A stretch of DNA of 64,000 nt from Candidatus Thiodiazotropha sp. (ex Monitilora ramsayi) (GTDB taxonomy: Bacteria > Pseudomonadota > Gammaproteobacteria > Chromatiales > Chromatiaceae). Numbering within the stretch: the stretch's first letter is position 1; each line of letters begins with the position of its first letter. This document shows, in pieces, positions 1 through 9,102 of the stretch. Where the stretch lies: positions 1-64,000 of the forward strand of contig JAHXIP010000014.1 in assembly GCA_025655575.1 (NCBI GenBank), in the 5' to 3' direction. A program made the position numbers and the translations under genes. Under the pieces are notes generated by a model. The model saw only the letters and a program-made list of their open reading frames with translations, did no database searches and was not told the DNA's origin.

Positions 1-98
1 ATGTAGACCGGCTACACGGCACGCCTTCTGCCTTGCTGGACAAAAAAATGGTCTTGGCAGTGACGATCAAATTAGTGTTAACAGGCCCTAATGAGGTT

Positions 99-446
99 AT
101 GAGCAACGAAAAGGAGACCGATTTCGTCTGTCCGGTACCTGAACCGGCAGATCTCAGCCTTGTTCAGCAGGTCATGCTCGATCCTCAACCACCACTGACC
201 GACTATCGCGAGGCAATGGCGCGGGCCAATAGTGAGGCAGATGGACGACTGGGCGAACACATGTTGCTCTCCTGGTATGATCGGGATCGGGACTTCGAAT
301 CACCGCAACATGCCAGTGAATGTCACCAGGATAGTGCCATACCCGGTTATGTCGATTACGGTATACATCACGGGGCCAGATTGATGATCGACATTCACCA
401 GGGCAGGTTTGTCTTTTTCTATCTGCCACTGAGGGATTTTGAATGA
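99..446 (+). CDS. AF1514-like small conserved protein
   Basis: A protein of about 115 residues with no signal peptide or membrane segment. The second half is rich in acidic and aromatic residues, with the stretch DRDFESPQHASECHQDSA and a C-terminal GRFVFFYLPL. From memory this resembles the AF1514 (DUF5619) family of small proteins of unknown role; I could not search to confirm it. The frame is open from position 33, but the ATG at 99 (MSNEKETDF) starts the more protein-like part; no strong ribosome binding site separates the candidates. The neighbouring small hypothetical gene on the same strand gives no functional clue. Confidence 0.6.
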   Translation: MSNEKETDFVCPVPEPADLSLVQQVMLDPQPPLTDYREAMARANSEADGRLGEHMLLSWYDRDRDFESPQHASECHQDSAIPGYVDYGIHHGARLMIDIHQGRFVFFYLPLRDFE

Positions 447-528
447 TCTCTTTATGGGTAGTTCAGTGCGGTAAACTGAATTGTGGTCAGATTTGATGAG
501 TAATCAACGAGGGACAAAAGGACCGGCT

Positions 529-738
529 ATGGATCCCATCGAAGAAAATGGCTGGGAGATCAACACCGATAAAAGCCTAATAGCCCATCAGAGCGGTTTC
601 AAGGCTGAGTTTCGAGATGCTTCCATCTACAGTATTCTGAAGTTCCCCTATGAGGCGACGATCCACGATATCAGGAATTGGGTCAAAAAGGCCGAGCATC
701 TGCTAATGCGTCTCGGGCCGGGAGAGCCCGATACCTGA
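529..738 (+). CDS. hypothetical protein, about 69 aa
   Basis: A short soluble protein, not recognised. The ATG at 529 (MDPIEENGWEIN) is preceded by AAAAGGA at a normal distance, so I prefer it to the upstream TTG at 481 or ATG at 496. The sequence has a mixed beta then alpha look: a charged start, FRDASIYSILKFPY, then a helix around IRNWVKKAEHLLMRL. No signal peptide, metal-binding motif or known catalytic motif is visible. It follows the AF1514-like gene on the same strand after a gap of about 80 bases. Confidence 0.5.
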   Translation: MDPIEENGWEINTDKSLIAHQSGFKAEFRDASIYSILKFPYEATIHDIRNWVKKAEHLLMRLGPGEPDT

Positions 739-813
739 GAGCGGCATTTTCTCCAGGTCCTACAATCTATTCCACCACACCGGGTTCATTTATCGCATAG
801 ACATGTAAATTCG

Positions 814-838
814 TCCCCTGAGAAGCTTTTTCAGGGGA
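814..838 (-). terminator. hairpin at end of lipase maturation factor gene
   Basis: The arms TCCCCTGA (814-821) and TCAGGGGA (831-838) form a perfect 8-bp stem around a 9-base loop. The stop codon of the minus-strand gene lies inside the stem. There is no strong T-tract after it on the minus strand, so termination is only plausible. Confidence 0.4.
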
Positions 839-2291
839 TTCTGGGAGGGTGTTGGGGAAACTCTCCTAAGTATTCCCTTTGCCACCAGTTCCCGCTTTCA
901 GCATCTATTTCGGGTGGTGTGAAATGATATCGGTAGGTCATAACCCGAAGATACCGGGGCGGTTTGTTTTCAAAAGGGTTGGTTGCAAGCAGCTGTGTCA
1001 CAGGTGTCGAACCTTGGTGCAACCGCTGCATAAATAGTCCGAACCAGTGCATCATTACTGGTTGCTGTGTCGGTACAAACCAGATCATCCAGTCCAGACG
1101 AGGTTGGTGAGGTATCACGATTTGAGGTTGTTGGGCCGGGTCGCCGGGTTTGTATTTAAACTCGTAGGTGCGCCATGTTGTCCCGTCATCTGAGCCCTGA
1201 ATGATGAGTTCGTGGCGCTCCTGCTGCATGGTTGGGAAGATGTGGTAGATGTTTCCAATACCGAAGCTGCGGGCTGAATCATAGAAACTTTGCAATGGCA
1301 TGGCGATCGATCCTCTCGCCAGATTGCTGTAGAGACCGATCAGGCTTGCAGGCACTATCAGCAGGGTGGCGAAGGAAATCAGCACGGCTTTGAGTTTTCC
1401 GGTACGGATTACTTGTCTATCAGTTTTTAGTCTGATGCCTTGTGGTAAGAGCCGTTTAATCAAACGATCATCCAGCAGGAAAAGACAGAGGCATATTGTC
1501 AGCAGGTTGATGAAATTGTGATTACTTGTGGCAATGATCAACAGCTGCATGAGGATGGTGATGGCAGCAGCAGCCAGTCGGAATGGCCTAGGTAAAAAAA
1601 TGAAGAAAGGCACGATCAATTCACTGAAAAATGTCATACCCACACCGGTCTTCAGTACCCATTCCGGCAGATGATGTGCATACCAGGCGCCAATATGGGG
1701 TAGTGGCTGAGTTTCGAAGTAGTGATTCAGTGCCGTAAAGCCGGACCATGAGGGATCCTCACTGACCAGTTTGAATAAGCCCGACATGAAACGCAGCCGG
1801 AAAAGCAGCCACTCGAACAGGAAGATAAGCAGTCGTGTCGGGCCACCAACGAGAAAAATCGCCAGAAAACCGGTTTCGAGCAACAATGTATCCCATTGGA
1901 AATTGGTGAATACCTGCCCGGCGTGATAGAGCGACAGATAGAGCAGGAATAGGGCGATCAAGACCACTCTTTCATGGCGCGCGAGGATCAGTGATAAAGA
2001 GAGTAATGCACCCAGGAGTGCTGTTCCCTGTAACACGATATCGCTGGCCCCAGTCCACCAGAAGAGTGATGGAAACCGGAGCCAGGCTTTAGGTTGGCCC
2101 AATTGTGCGGCAGCAAATGATAGGTGGTGTTCCAGGGGTAAGATTCCTTCAGGCCCAACCAGACCGGAAATCTGAACCGAGAGCGAGAGAAAGGCTATGA
2201 GGTAGATCAGCCCCAGCAGGCGCAGAAAAAGCCAGCTTGTGAGATGCAGATGGTCAACAGGCGCAATCAGTCGTAGAAATACTTTTTTCAT
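831..2291 (-). CDS. lipase maturation factor family membrane protein
   Basis: About 486 residues. The N-terminal two thirds hold several hydrophobic segments (for example IYLIAFLSLSVQISGLVG and LFLLYLSLYHAG) and the family signature QWDTLLLETGFLAIFL. The C-terminal third is a soluble, tryptophan-rich domain. This pattern matches the lipase maturation factor (LMF1-like) family; in animals LMF1 is an ER chaperone for lipases, while the bacterial members have no firm function. The start is uncertain: a GTG at 2300 lies three codons before the ATG at 2291 and neither has a good ribosome binding site. It stands alone on the minus strand, with no lipase beside it. Confidence 0.8.
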   Translation of the reverse strand: MKKVFLRLIAPVDHLHLTSWLFLRLLGLIYLIAFLSLSVQISGLVGPEGILPLEHHLSFAAAQLGQPKAWLRFPSLFWWTGASDIVLQGTALLGALLSLSLILARHERVVLIALFLLYLSLYHAGQVFTNFQWDTLLLETGFLAIFLVGGPTRLLIFLFEWLLFRLRFMSGLFKLVSEDPSWSGFTALNHYFETQPLPHIGAWYAHHLPEWVLKTGVGMTFFSELIVPFFIFLPRPFRLAAAAITILMQLLIIATSNHNFINLLTICLCLFLLDDRLIKRLLPQGIRLKTDRQVIRTGKLKAVLISFATLLIVPASLIGLYSNLARGSIAMPLQSFYDSARSFGIGNIYHIFPTMQQERHELIIQGSDDGTTWRTYEFKYKPGDPAQQPQIVIPHQPRLDWMIWFVPTQQPVMMHWFGLFMQRLHQGSTPVTQLLATNPFENKPPRYLRVMTYRYHFTPPEIDAESGNWWQREYLGEFPQHPPRIP

Positions 2292-2505
2292 ACAGTGCAC
2301 ACGGAGAAAAGCTTAGAAAGGAAAATAGGACTTTTTACTGCTGATGCATAGGTGGGAGTAACGGTTGCTCACACGCATCAGACTTGTTCAGCACTGGTTT
2401 GGCGCTTGGGACTCAAGGGCGTTGTTTGTAGAAAATGTCATAGAATCACCGTATAAATCAATTTGAATAGTGGAATCCTGCGAAGTTTGAATAATGGGTA
2501 TTGCC

Positions 2506-2515
2506 GGGTTAACCC
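2506..2515. promoter_or_regulatory. palindrome upstream of yceH
   Basis: GGGTTAACCC is a perfect 10-bp palindrome about 45 bases before the yceH start. It could be a small operator or chance; nothing else supports a role. Confidence 0.25.
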
Positions 2516-2560
2516 AAACGTTCTGTATTTTATTTATTCTTGGTTGAAGGAAGAGGCGGT

Positions 2561-3217
2561 ATGCGTATAGAACTCACTTCCCCTGAGGCGAGGGTCATCG
2601 GCTCACTGCTTGAAAAAGAGATTATTACCCCTGAGCAATATCCGCTATCACTCAATGCACTCACTGCGGCCTGTAATCAAAAGAGCAGCCGTGATCCTGT
2701 CATGAGCTTGAGTGAACTAGAGGTGCAGGCAGTAATAGATGGGTTGATCAAGAAACACCTGGTCAGCGACCATACCGGTTTCGGTAGTCGTGTCGCAAAG
2801 TACCAACACCGATTTTGTAATACAGGATTTGGTGGATTCGATTTTTCACCTCAAGAAACGGGGGTTATTTGTGTGCTCTTGCTGAGAGGTGCGCAGACTC
2901 CCGGCGAACTACGCAACAGAACACAGCGGCTTTGCCATTTTGCCGACGTACAGGAAACAGAAATGACTCTGCAGTCTCTAATGGAGCGGAGCGACGGCCC
3001 ATTTGTGACTCAGTTGCCTCGCGAAGCGGGTAAACGTGAATCCCGCTACCGGCACCTTTTCGGTATTGAGACAGAACCCGTGACAGCGGGGGAGACGGTC
3101 ACGCCAGCGCTGACCGTGGGTGAGCTGGAACACATGGTCATGGGAATGCGGGCCGAGCTGGACAACCTCAAGGAGAAAGTTGCCCAACTGGAGATAGAGA
3201 GAGACAGAGACAGGTAG
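2561..3217 (+). CDS. YceH family protein (DUF480)
   Basis: A 218-residue protein matching the YceH/DUF480 family: it opens MRIELTSPEARVIGSLLEKE and contains EQYPLSLNALTAACNQKSSR, both typical of the tandem winged-helix fold. The C-terminus (about residues 185-218) is a heptad-like helix, LEHMVMGMRAELDNLKEKVA, ending in charged repeats (ERDRDR), so dimerisation through a coiled coil is likely. The ATG at 2561 follows AGGAAGAGG closely, so I prefer it to the upstream in-frame start at 2540. The function is unknown, though the fold suggests nucleic-acid binding. The stop is two bases from the next start, so the two are probably co-transcribed. Confidence 0.88.
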   Translation: MRIELTSPEARVIGSLLEKEIITPEQYPLSLNALTAACNQKSSRDPVMSLSELEVQAVIDGLIKKHLVSDHTGFGSRVAKYQHRFCNTGFGGFDFSPQETGVICVLLLRGAQTPGELRNRTQRLCHFADVQETEMTLQSLMERSDGPFVTQLPREAGKRESRYRHLFGIETEPVTAGETVTPALTVGELEHMVMGMRAELDNLKEKVAQLEIERDRDR

Positions 3218-3219
3218 TT

Positions 3220-3906
3220 ATGGTCGATTACGAACCGCTTAATGAGGAGGAGATGGATGAATTGGATCGTTTCCTGCTCGAGCGCATTGAGGATGCCGAC
3301 AAAGCTGAGGGTCTGTTTGGATTATCTGAGCTAGACGGGTTTTTTACTGCCGTTGCGAGTGGGCCAGAGGTGGTTCCTCCATCAGTGTGGCTGCCAGCCG
3401 TCTGGGGTGAGGATCAACCTGTGTGGGAGACGGCAGAGGGGTTTGAAAATATCTTTCAGTTAATGGTGCGCCACTACAATGATGTGGTAAGCGTCTTGGC
3501 GGCAGCGGAATTCGAATTTGGACCCGTCTTTAGCCAACATGAAGTGGATGGGAATCAGTACACAGTCGTCGATGAGTGGTGTTTTGGGTACATGCAGGGT
3601 ATCGCGCTCTGTGCAGATGCCTGGGAAGCGGGCGGTGATGAGTTATTCGAGTTGCTCCAGCCGATTCTGCTGTTCAGTGGTGAGCCAGGCTGGGAAGTTC
3701 TGGATACCCTGAGTGAGGAGGATGTCAATGATCTCAAGGCATCCCTGCCTGGTGCCGCACAGGATATTCACCACTTTTGGCTGGCCAGGAGAAGCCCTCA
3801 GCCCGTGGAGATCGAAGTGATGAATCAGCCTGAAAGCCACCCCGGTCTTGATGCTCCCTGCGTTTGCGGTAGTGGCAAGCCGTTTAGGAAATGCTGCCTT
3901 CACTGA
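3220..3906 (+). CDS. YecA/YgfB-family protein with C-terminal SEC-C motif
   Basis: 228 residues. The N-terminal domain is acidic and contains LSELDGFFTAVASGPEVVPPSVWLP, the usual UPF0149 (YecA/YgfB) signature. The last 20 residues, CVCGSGKPFRKCCLH, are a SEC-C zinc-binding motif like that at the SecA C-terminus. In some homologues (E. coli YecA) this motif binds metal and contacts ribosome or SecB; that role is inferred here. It begins two bases after yceH and is likely translated from the same message. There is no signal peptide, so it should be cytoplasmic. Confidence 0.88.
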   Translation: MVDYEPLNEEEMDELDRFLLERIEDADKAEGLFGLSELDGFFTAVASGPEVVPPSVWLPAVWGEDQPVWETAEGFENIFQLMVRHYNDVVSVLAAAEFEFGPVFSQHEVDGNQYTVVDEWCFGYMQGIALCADAWEAGGDELFELLQPILLFSGEPGWEVLDTLSEEDVNDLKASLPGAAQDIHHFWLARRSPQPVEIEVMNQPESHPGLDAPCVCGSGKPFRKCCLH

Positions 3907-3963
3907 TGCAGAGGGTAAATAAGTACCCAGTTGCGACACTGGCGGTAGATGAAAACACAGACG

Positions 3964-4677
3964 CTACCATTCGATGGCTTCACCATGTCGAAAGAATCCA
4001 CCGCTGGGACCATCATCCGGTAGTGTTGCAGCCCAGAGAATGCCTTGTGCACCCTGTTCAATTGAGAGTGGCGCTTCATCGCCTCCCATCTCTGTGCGTA
4101 CCCATCCAGGACAGACTGAATTAATCTTTATGCCGCTATTCTTCAACTCATCGGCAAAAATTCGGGTGACGGCGTTGAGTGCGGTTTTCGACAGACGGTA
4201 AGCGGGACAGCAGCCGTTCATTTCACTCAATTGTCCCATACCGGAAGAGAGATTGACTATCCGCCCCCTGTCACCCATCAAGGGAATCAATGCCTGACAA
4301 AGAAGAAGGGGTCCAAGGGTGTTGGTCTCCAGACCCTCACGTATTTGTGAAAGGTCAGCGGAAAAGACACTGCTTGTTTCTTTCCAGGGTGCGGGATCGG
4401 GAAAAATCCCTGCGTTGTTGACCAGCACTTCCAGCTGTCCGGGTTGTTTCTTCAGATAATCGGCAAGCTGCTGGATGGATGACTGCTGCGTAACATCCAG
4501 CACATGAAAGGTGACATCCAGGCCGGCTTCGCGCAGTGTCTTCGCAGCCTGTTCTCCCAATGCTGGTTTGCGGGCAGTGAGGATAACGGCGTAATCTGAC
4601 TTGGCGAGTTGGCGGCAGGTTTCATACCCCAGTCCCCGATAGGCTCCGGTAACGACAGCTAGATTCTTTCCGGACAT
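3964..4677 (-). CDS. short-chain dehydrogenase/reductase, carbonyl-reductase-like
   Basis: A 237-residue classical SDR oxidoreductase. It has the nucleotide-binding TGAYRGLG near residues 10-17, NNAG near 87, a serine in VNLSSGMGQ and the catalytic YRLSK. The sequence GWVRTEMGG after the active site is typical of carbonyl-reductase-like SDRs using NADPH. The substrate cannot be read from sequence. The start ATG at 4677 follows AAAGGAGGT at good spacing, so the longer frame from 4755 is rejected. It is convergent with the YecA-like gene and stands alone. Confidence 0.85.
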   Translation of the reverse strand: MSGKNLAVVTGAYRGLGYETCRQLAKSDYAVILTARKPALGEQAAKTLREAGLDVTFHVLDVTQQSSIQQLADYLKKQPGQLEVLVNNAGIFPDPAPWKETSSVFSADLSQIREGLETNTLGPLLLCQALIPLMGDRGRIVNLSSGMGQLSEMNGCCPAYRLSKTALNAVTRIFADELKNSGIKINSVCPGWVRTEMGGDEAPLSIEQGAQGILWAATLPDDGPSGGFFRHGEAIEW

Positions 4678-4994
4678 AATTTTCGACCTCCTTTGATTCT
4701 CCAGTTGTGTTGTGGATAGGCGCTTGAGACCGCTCTGAATGATGGCATACCTCACTTGATGCTACAGGACGAACGGAACGTAGAGCGATCTTTTTTCTAT
4801 GACTATACTCCATCTAGATAGTCTCGGGTTTATAGCTGGTAGTGGGGAAAGTCCAGTCGGAGATTTGTCGGTATTTTTTACAAATTGGATGCGATGCGCC
4901 GGTCCTTATGCCGGTATTAAACGAGCATTGTTCCAAAAGCGTGGTCGTAGGTGCAAAATTCCACCACCCGTACAGTAGCAAGAGGGAATGGGCC
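4678..4994. other. 317-base intergenic gap between divergent genes
   Basis: This gap lies between the SDR gene and the next plus-strand gene. I see no RNA gene, repeat or strong promoter in it. The reading frame of the downstream gene stays open back to a GTG at 4842, but that part (cysteine-rich, with no ribosome binding site) does not look coding. Confidence 0.4.
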
Positions 4995-5330
4995 ATGGTG
5001 CCGATCAAATACCAGGTAGTCGGTGAAGAGGAATACGCATTCCGTCTTGAAATAGACAGTTCGGGTGAGTACGCCGTACATACAGGCACTTACACGACAC
5101 AGAAACCCCGCTCCGGGAATCTGACTGCGCAACAGACTGCGGATTTGATGGCGGCTATTACCGCATTGAAAATTCCTCAACCCCATCCAATGCCAGCCGG
5201 GGCCAATGCCTTTGAGTCCAAACTCGTCATCGGTGAAGGTAATGATGCAATTGTCTACCCCTTCTGGGAGGGGGCGATTGAAGAGGATGCCAAGCTGCGA
5301 ACTTTGGTACGTCTACTGGAAGTGATTTAG
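4995..5330 (+). CDS. hypothetical protein, about 111 aa
   Basis: A small soluble protein starting MVPIKYQVVGEEEYAF. The ATG at 4995 is preceded by AGAGGGA at a seven-base spacing, which decides it over the GTG at 4842. The layout, a beta-rich start followed by an alpha segment (LTAQQTADLMAAITAL), loosely recalls emfourin-type protease inhibitors, but the match is weak and I do not assign it. No signal peptide or membrane segment is visible. No operon partner is evident; the next gene starts about 145 bases later. Confidence 0.6.
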   Translation: MVPIKYQVVGEEEYAFRLEIDSSGEYAVHTGTYTTQKPRSGNLTAQQTADLMAAITALKIPQPHPMPAGANAFESKLVIGEGNDAIVYPFWEGAIEEDAKLRTLVRLLEVI

Positions 5331-5476
5331 CGTCACGCAAGAGGTTATGGCTGCTCAATGAAGATTGTCTATTCTCATTCCCGCCTAAGATTTAGAATCG
5401 CAAAGTCCCTAATATTTGTGACTTTATCTGATGCATGCGGTCAAATTACCCGGAGAACCGTTCTCAGGTAGTTCTA

Positions 5477-6421
5477 ATGGAAAGTTCAGAAAATATTCCC
5501 AACGGTACAGAGCGCGATATCGACGGCAAGTCCTGCGTCTTCTATGACGGTTATTGGATCAAACGCTATGAGCCAATGGAAGATAATCTTGAGACCAAGA
5601 AAACGCTCATTGAAGCGTTGACTCGCCGTTTGTTCAATCATGTCGAGCATGGCATCAATATGCCGGGTCACAGACTGGACGAAGCCAGAACGGCCTACGA
5701 AGGGGAGACGGATCCCGCACGCAAACGCGTCAAGGGCGCCATGCTGGCTGGTGCTTTGTTTAACCGGGGGACCGATATCTTCCGTGAACTTGTCAAGTTG
5801 GGTGAGGACGAGGTAAAAGACGGACGTGGGAGAGAGATGCTGCATGAGTGCGGCCAGTATCTTCTACAAGCCCTGGATATGGGGAAAATGGTCAGACATC
5901 GCAGTGGGGATGAGGGTATCGATGAACTGTGGGGCGAACCCTTCAGAGCGTTTACCGTACCGATTAGTTCATTTTATGAGACCCGCTATCTCAAGATTGC
6001 CCAGACGATGCATGATATCGATCGTATCTCAGATGCGATGAACCATGCCTTCACAAGCAGCTATTTTTTTCCTAATGCCGAAGTGCTGATTGGTGAATTT
6101 GCAGAGGCGGCTAAGCTCAAGAGCGAGACGCTACGCACCGATCCGGTTATCTTTGATGTTTGGCCTAAATTTGTTGTTGCCGGCGAACGGTTGCTGGAGC
6201 TCGCACCTGCTGAAAAGACCAATAACTCTTGCACTGCATGTTGGGAGGCCGATGAGGGTAGCCGTCTGATCAAGGAAGGTGCCTGCCTCATCACCCATAT
6301 CGCTCGTGCACGGGTACCGATGCCGAAGAGTGCCAAGCAATTCGTCGAAAGATGTTATGCCTATACGAAGTGCCGAATGCCGACGGCAACGTCTGATAGT
6401 ATCGAAATGAAGTCTCTGTGA
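5477..6421 (+). CDS. hypothetical soluble protein, about 314 aa
   Basis: Not recognised. It is a largely helical soluble protein beginning MESSENIPNGTERDIDGKSC, without signal peptide or membrane segments. It has a lysine- and arginine-rich middle and two C-terminal CxxC-like cysteine pairs: NNSCTACWEAD and, further on, CYAYTKC. These could bind metal, but no known zinc family fits. The start is chosen at the ATG at 5477, which has AGG eight bases upstream; the frame is open from an ATG at 5435. It is monocistronic, with 270 bases before the next gene. Confidence 0.6.
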   Translation: MESSENIPNGTERDIDGKSCVFYDGYWIKRYEPMEDNLETKKTLIEALTRRLFNHVEHGINMPGHRLDEARTAYEGETDPARKRVKGAMLAGALFNRGTDIFRELVKLGEDEVKDGRGREMLHECGQYLLQALDMGKMVRHRSGDEGIDELWGEPFRAFTVPISSFYETRYLKIAQTMHDIDRISDAMNHAFTSSYFFPNAEVLIGEFAEAAKLKSETLRTDPVIFDVWPKFVVAGERLLELAPAEKTNNSCTACWEADEGSRLIKEGACLITHIARARVPMPKSAKQFVERCYAYTKCRMPTATSDSIEMKSL

Positions 6422-6629
6422 TCGGTGCTGTCGTCACCCCTGACTCTGAAATGCATCCACTCTGTATCCTCTTGTAGGTGCAGCCCCTCAATTTTTCGAT
6501 AAACTGGTTTTATTGATTTCCTGATGCCTGAATGCGTGGGAAAAGCCAAGTTTATTCAGATAGAATAGGGTGTAAAGCTGAAGATCTGCCGAATCGTTTT
6601 TAGTGAATTACGGCGACCGAGAAAAATAG

Positions 6630-6646
6630 TCACTGTGAAGCAGTGA
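6630..6646. promoter_or_regulatory. inverted repeat upstream of the ExeA-like gene
   Basis: TCACTG-TGAAG-CAGTGA lies about 50 bases before the start of the ATPase gene. It is a possible operator or small leader hairpin; the 6-bp arms are short enough to be chance. Confidence 0.25.
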
Positions 6647-6694
6647 TATGATGAATATTAGAGGAACGGATTTCCATACCTAAGCGACCTTTTA

Positions 6695-8926
6695 ATGTTT
6701 GAGTCCTTTTACGGATTAAGTGCCAACCCGTTTCGTCTGAGCGCTGACGAGGGGTTTCGTTATGCCCATCGTTCCTATGTCAAGGCATGGTCATATCTCA
6801 AATATGCACTTGAACAGGCCGAGGGATTTGTCTTGATTACCGGCCGTCCGGGAACGGGAAAGACAACCCTGATTCGGGACATCCTTTCCGAATTGGATGA
6901 TTCCAGTCTGATAGCAGTCAATCTGGTTACCAACCAGTTTCAGAGTGAAGAGTTACTACGCATGGTCGCGCTGGATTTCGGCTTCGATGCGCAAGACTTC
7001 AACAAGGCCACGCTTCTTACACGAATTAGCGACTATGCGACGCAACAGCATGCCGAAGGAAGGCGTGTCATCATCATTGTCGACGAGGCACAAAATCTCA
7101 CTGATAACGGACTTGAGGAGTTGCGGCTTATCTCCAATCTTCAAGTGGGGAATCAGTCTCTGTTTCAGGTTTTCCTGATTGGACAGGAAGAGCTGAGAAG
7201 CCTGATATACGGGCAAGGTCTGGAGAATATCAAGCAGAGAATCCTGGCCAGCTGCCGGGTCGAGCCAATGGATGTTCAGCAGACCCAGGGGTATATCGAG
7301 CATCGCCTGGGTGTCGTGGGTTGGGACCATGACCCTGAATTCAGTGAGCAGATATTTCCATTGATACAACAACTGACGCACGGTGTGCCCAGAGAAGTCA
7401 ATCACATCGCCGGCCGCCTGCTGCTCTATGGTGCACTGGAGGAGAAGCATCAACTCGATGAAGATGACCTTTGGGTTGTTGTCAATGAACTGAATAAAGA
7501 ACAGCGGATGGGATTTGATCTCGAAGATCAATTAACCGCATTCAAGGAGAGAAAGGATCAATCATTGCCAGCTAAAGAGAGTGGTGAGGGGGATATGCAA
7601 CAACAGCATGTCTCCGTGCCTGATCAAAAGGAAGAAACCACAACTCTGTCCGACAGTGAATTACACCCGGATGATCCGGAACCTGAACAAATCTTGCCCC
7701 GAGTCGAGAATGTCCAGGAACAGGAACAAGAACAAGAACAAGTTAGTAAGGAACCCCAGCGTAAGCACCTTCACTCTTCGGATGAAGTCATTACCCCTTC
7801 TCATCCGACAGAGATTGAGCCAATAAAAGTAGACCTCGATATCGAAGAGAGACAGCAGGCTGATCTTGAGCCTGAGCAGGCCATAGCTAGTGAGCTGTCA
7901 GATGAGCAAGTGGTGGAGAAGCGGGATGTAAAGGATGGCCAGGAGTTTGAAACAAATCACCATGAAGAATCCGCAGACAACAATTCACCTGTTGTCGATG
8001 ATATGTATTATGGTTTTGCTGACAAAGAACAAGTGGATGAAGCGCCGGAACTACCTTCTATCCGCTATGAAGGACGAGAGGAACAGGATGGAGAGAAACA
8101 TTCACATCTGTTGACAGACGTTGGTGACTTGCTTGATAACGATAGACGTTTTTTCAAGAAATTGGGTAAATCATGGCGCTGGTTATTCTATCCGCTTGTA
8201 ATCATTGTATTGATCGTCATGTTGCTGGTACCAAAGCCAGAGGACCTGCTCGCTCTTGGCAAGCATATCTGGTCCGAGATGCAGCAGCGAATCTTTGCAA
8301 CAGAAGAGAAAATGAACAACACAGATGCCCGGCCTAAATATCCTATTGAGCGCCCGGACTCCAAAGATAATAGTCAGGTAAATGATAGACCGGATAATCT
8401 GACATTAGATCCGACAATCGAACCTGCAGATCCTGCGGGCGTATCACTCAAACAACCTTCGCCAGGGAGGCCAAAGGAGGATTCATTGCAGTTGAATTCC
8501 AAAGATTCAAACAATGTTGAGACTGCAGTACCGGATGAGAAACTGCAGACAAAAGAGAAGCCGCAGGTCGGACTTAAAAAAGCTTATACACTTGTAATGA
8601 ATGGTGAGACGGGAGAGCTTACCTCAAAATCCCGAGCACTATTATCTGCCGCAGTAACAACTATACTGCAAAATCCCGAGACAATGCTGGTGCTTACCGG
8701 TGTTTCGGATATCCGACAACCACCTCTCGAACGCATGCGTACAGCGCTTCAGCATGCAGAATCTGTTGCCGCCCTTGTGAGGAAACAGGGCATACCCCGA
8801 GATCAGATCTCTATCGAAGGAAAAGATCCAGAGACACAGCCTGGAATGGTGCCTGCGAAAGAGGATAGCCAGGAAGTAAAAAGCGATAGTAAAGTGTTAT
8901 TAAAAATGGTTCCCGGGCGGTTTTGA
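6695..8926 (+). CDS. ExeA-type AAA ATPase with transmembrane segment and OmpA-like C-terminus
   Basis: 743 residues in three parts. Residues 1-270 form an ExeA/MshM-type AAA domain opening MFESFYGLSANPFRL, with Walker A GRPGTGKTT at 50-58 and Walker B VIIIVDEAQ near 125-133. Residues about 270-495 are a low-complexity acidic linker with EQEQEQEQ. A single hydrophobic segment near 496-515 (FYPLVIIVLIVMLL) should cross the inner membrane. The last 110 residues resemble an OmpA-like peptidoglycan-binding domain (LTSKSRALLSAA, then VLTGVSDI, then GIPRDQISIEGKDPETQP). ExeA proteins couple ATP use to peptidoglycan remodelling during secretin assembly, so a similar role is inferred. No secretion, pilus or exopolysaccharide genes flank it. 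Confidence 0.82.
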   Translation: MFESFYGLSANPFRLSADEGFRYAHRSYVKAWSYLKYALEQAEGFVLITGRPGTGKTTLIRDILSELDDSSLIAVNLVTNQFQSEELLRMVALDFGFDAQDFNKATLLTRISDYATQQHAEGRRVIIIVDEAQNLTDNGLEELRLISNLQVGNQSLFQVFLIGQEELRSLIYGQGLENIKQRILASCRVEPMDVQQTQGYIEHRLGVVGWDHDPEFSEQIFPLIQQLTHGVPREVNHIAGRLLLYGALEEKHQLDEDDLWVVVNELNKEQRMGFDLEDQLTAFKERKDQSLPAKESGEGDMQQQHVSVPDQKEETTTLSDSELHPDDPEPEQILPRVENVQEQEQEQEQVSKEPQRKHLHSSDEVITPSHPTEIEPIKVDLDIEERQQADLEPEQAIASELSDEQVVEKRDVKDGQEFETNHHEESADNNSPVVDDMYYGFADKEQVDEAPELPSIRYEGREEQDGEKHSHLLTDVGDLLDNDRRFFKKLGKSWRWLFYPLVIIVLIVMLLVPKPEDLLALGKHIWSEMQQRIFATEEKMNNTDARPKYPIERPDSKDNSQVNDRPDNLTLDPTIEPADPAGVSLKQPSPGRPKEDSLQLNSKDSNNVETAVPDEKLQTKEKPQVGLKKAYTLVMNGETGELTSKSRALLSAAVTTILQNPETMLVLTGVSDIRQPPLERMRTALQHAESVAALVRKQGIPRDQISIEGKDPETQPGMVPAKEDSQEVKSDSKVLLKMVPGRF

Positions 8927-9056
8927 ATACACGGGGACGATTTACTCGTTTACGAAAAATGCAGGCATTGAGTGGACCACAGGATTTCCCGTTCGCGCCG
9001 GGGCAGGTTGGAGCGAGTGGTGCTTTCAATAGATCTTGTTGAAGTTTGATCATACA

Positions 9057-9080
9057 AAAGCCAGCAGTTACGCTGGCTTT
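9057..9080 (-). terminator. ssrA intrinsic terminator
   Basis: On the minus strand a perfect 9-bp stem, AAAGCCAGC with GCTGGCTTT, closes a 6-base loop and runs into TTTTG. It lies about 22 bases after the CCA end of tmRNA and is the expected stop for ssrA transcription. Confidence 0.8.
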
Positions 9081-9102
9081 CAATGGTTTTGGAATGTCTG
9101 AA

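Noticed and set aside
2496..2515. TATTGCCGGGTT shared with the inverted-repeat element
   Set aside because: Twelve bases alone may be chance, and no partner end is near.
7715..7745. EQEQ-encoding run as a repeat array
   Set aside because: It is a short low-complexity stretch in the linker of the ATPase, not a CRISPR or tandem array.
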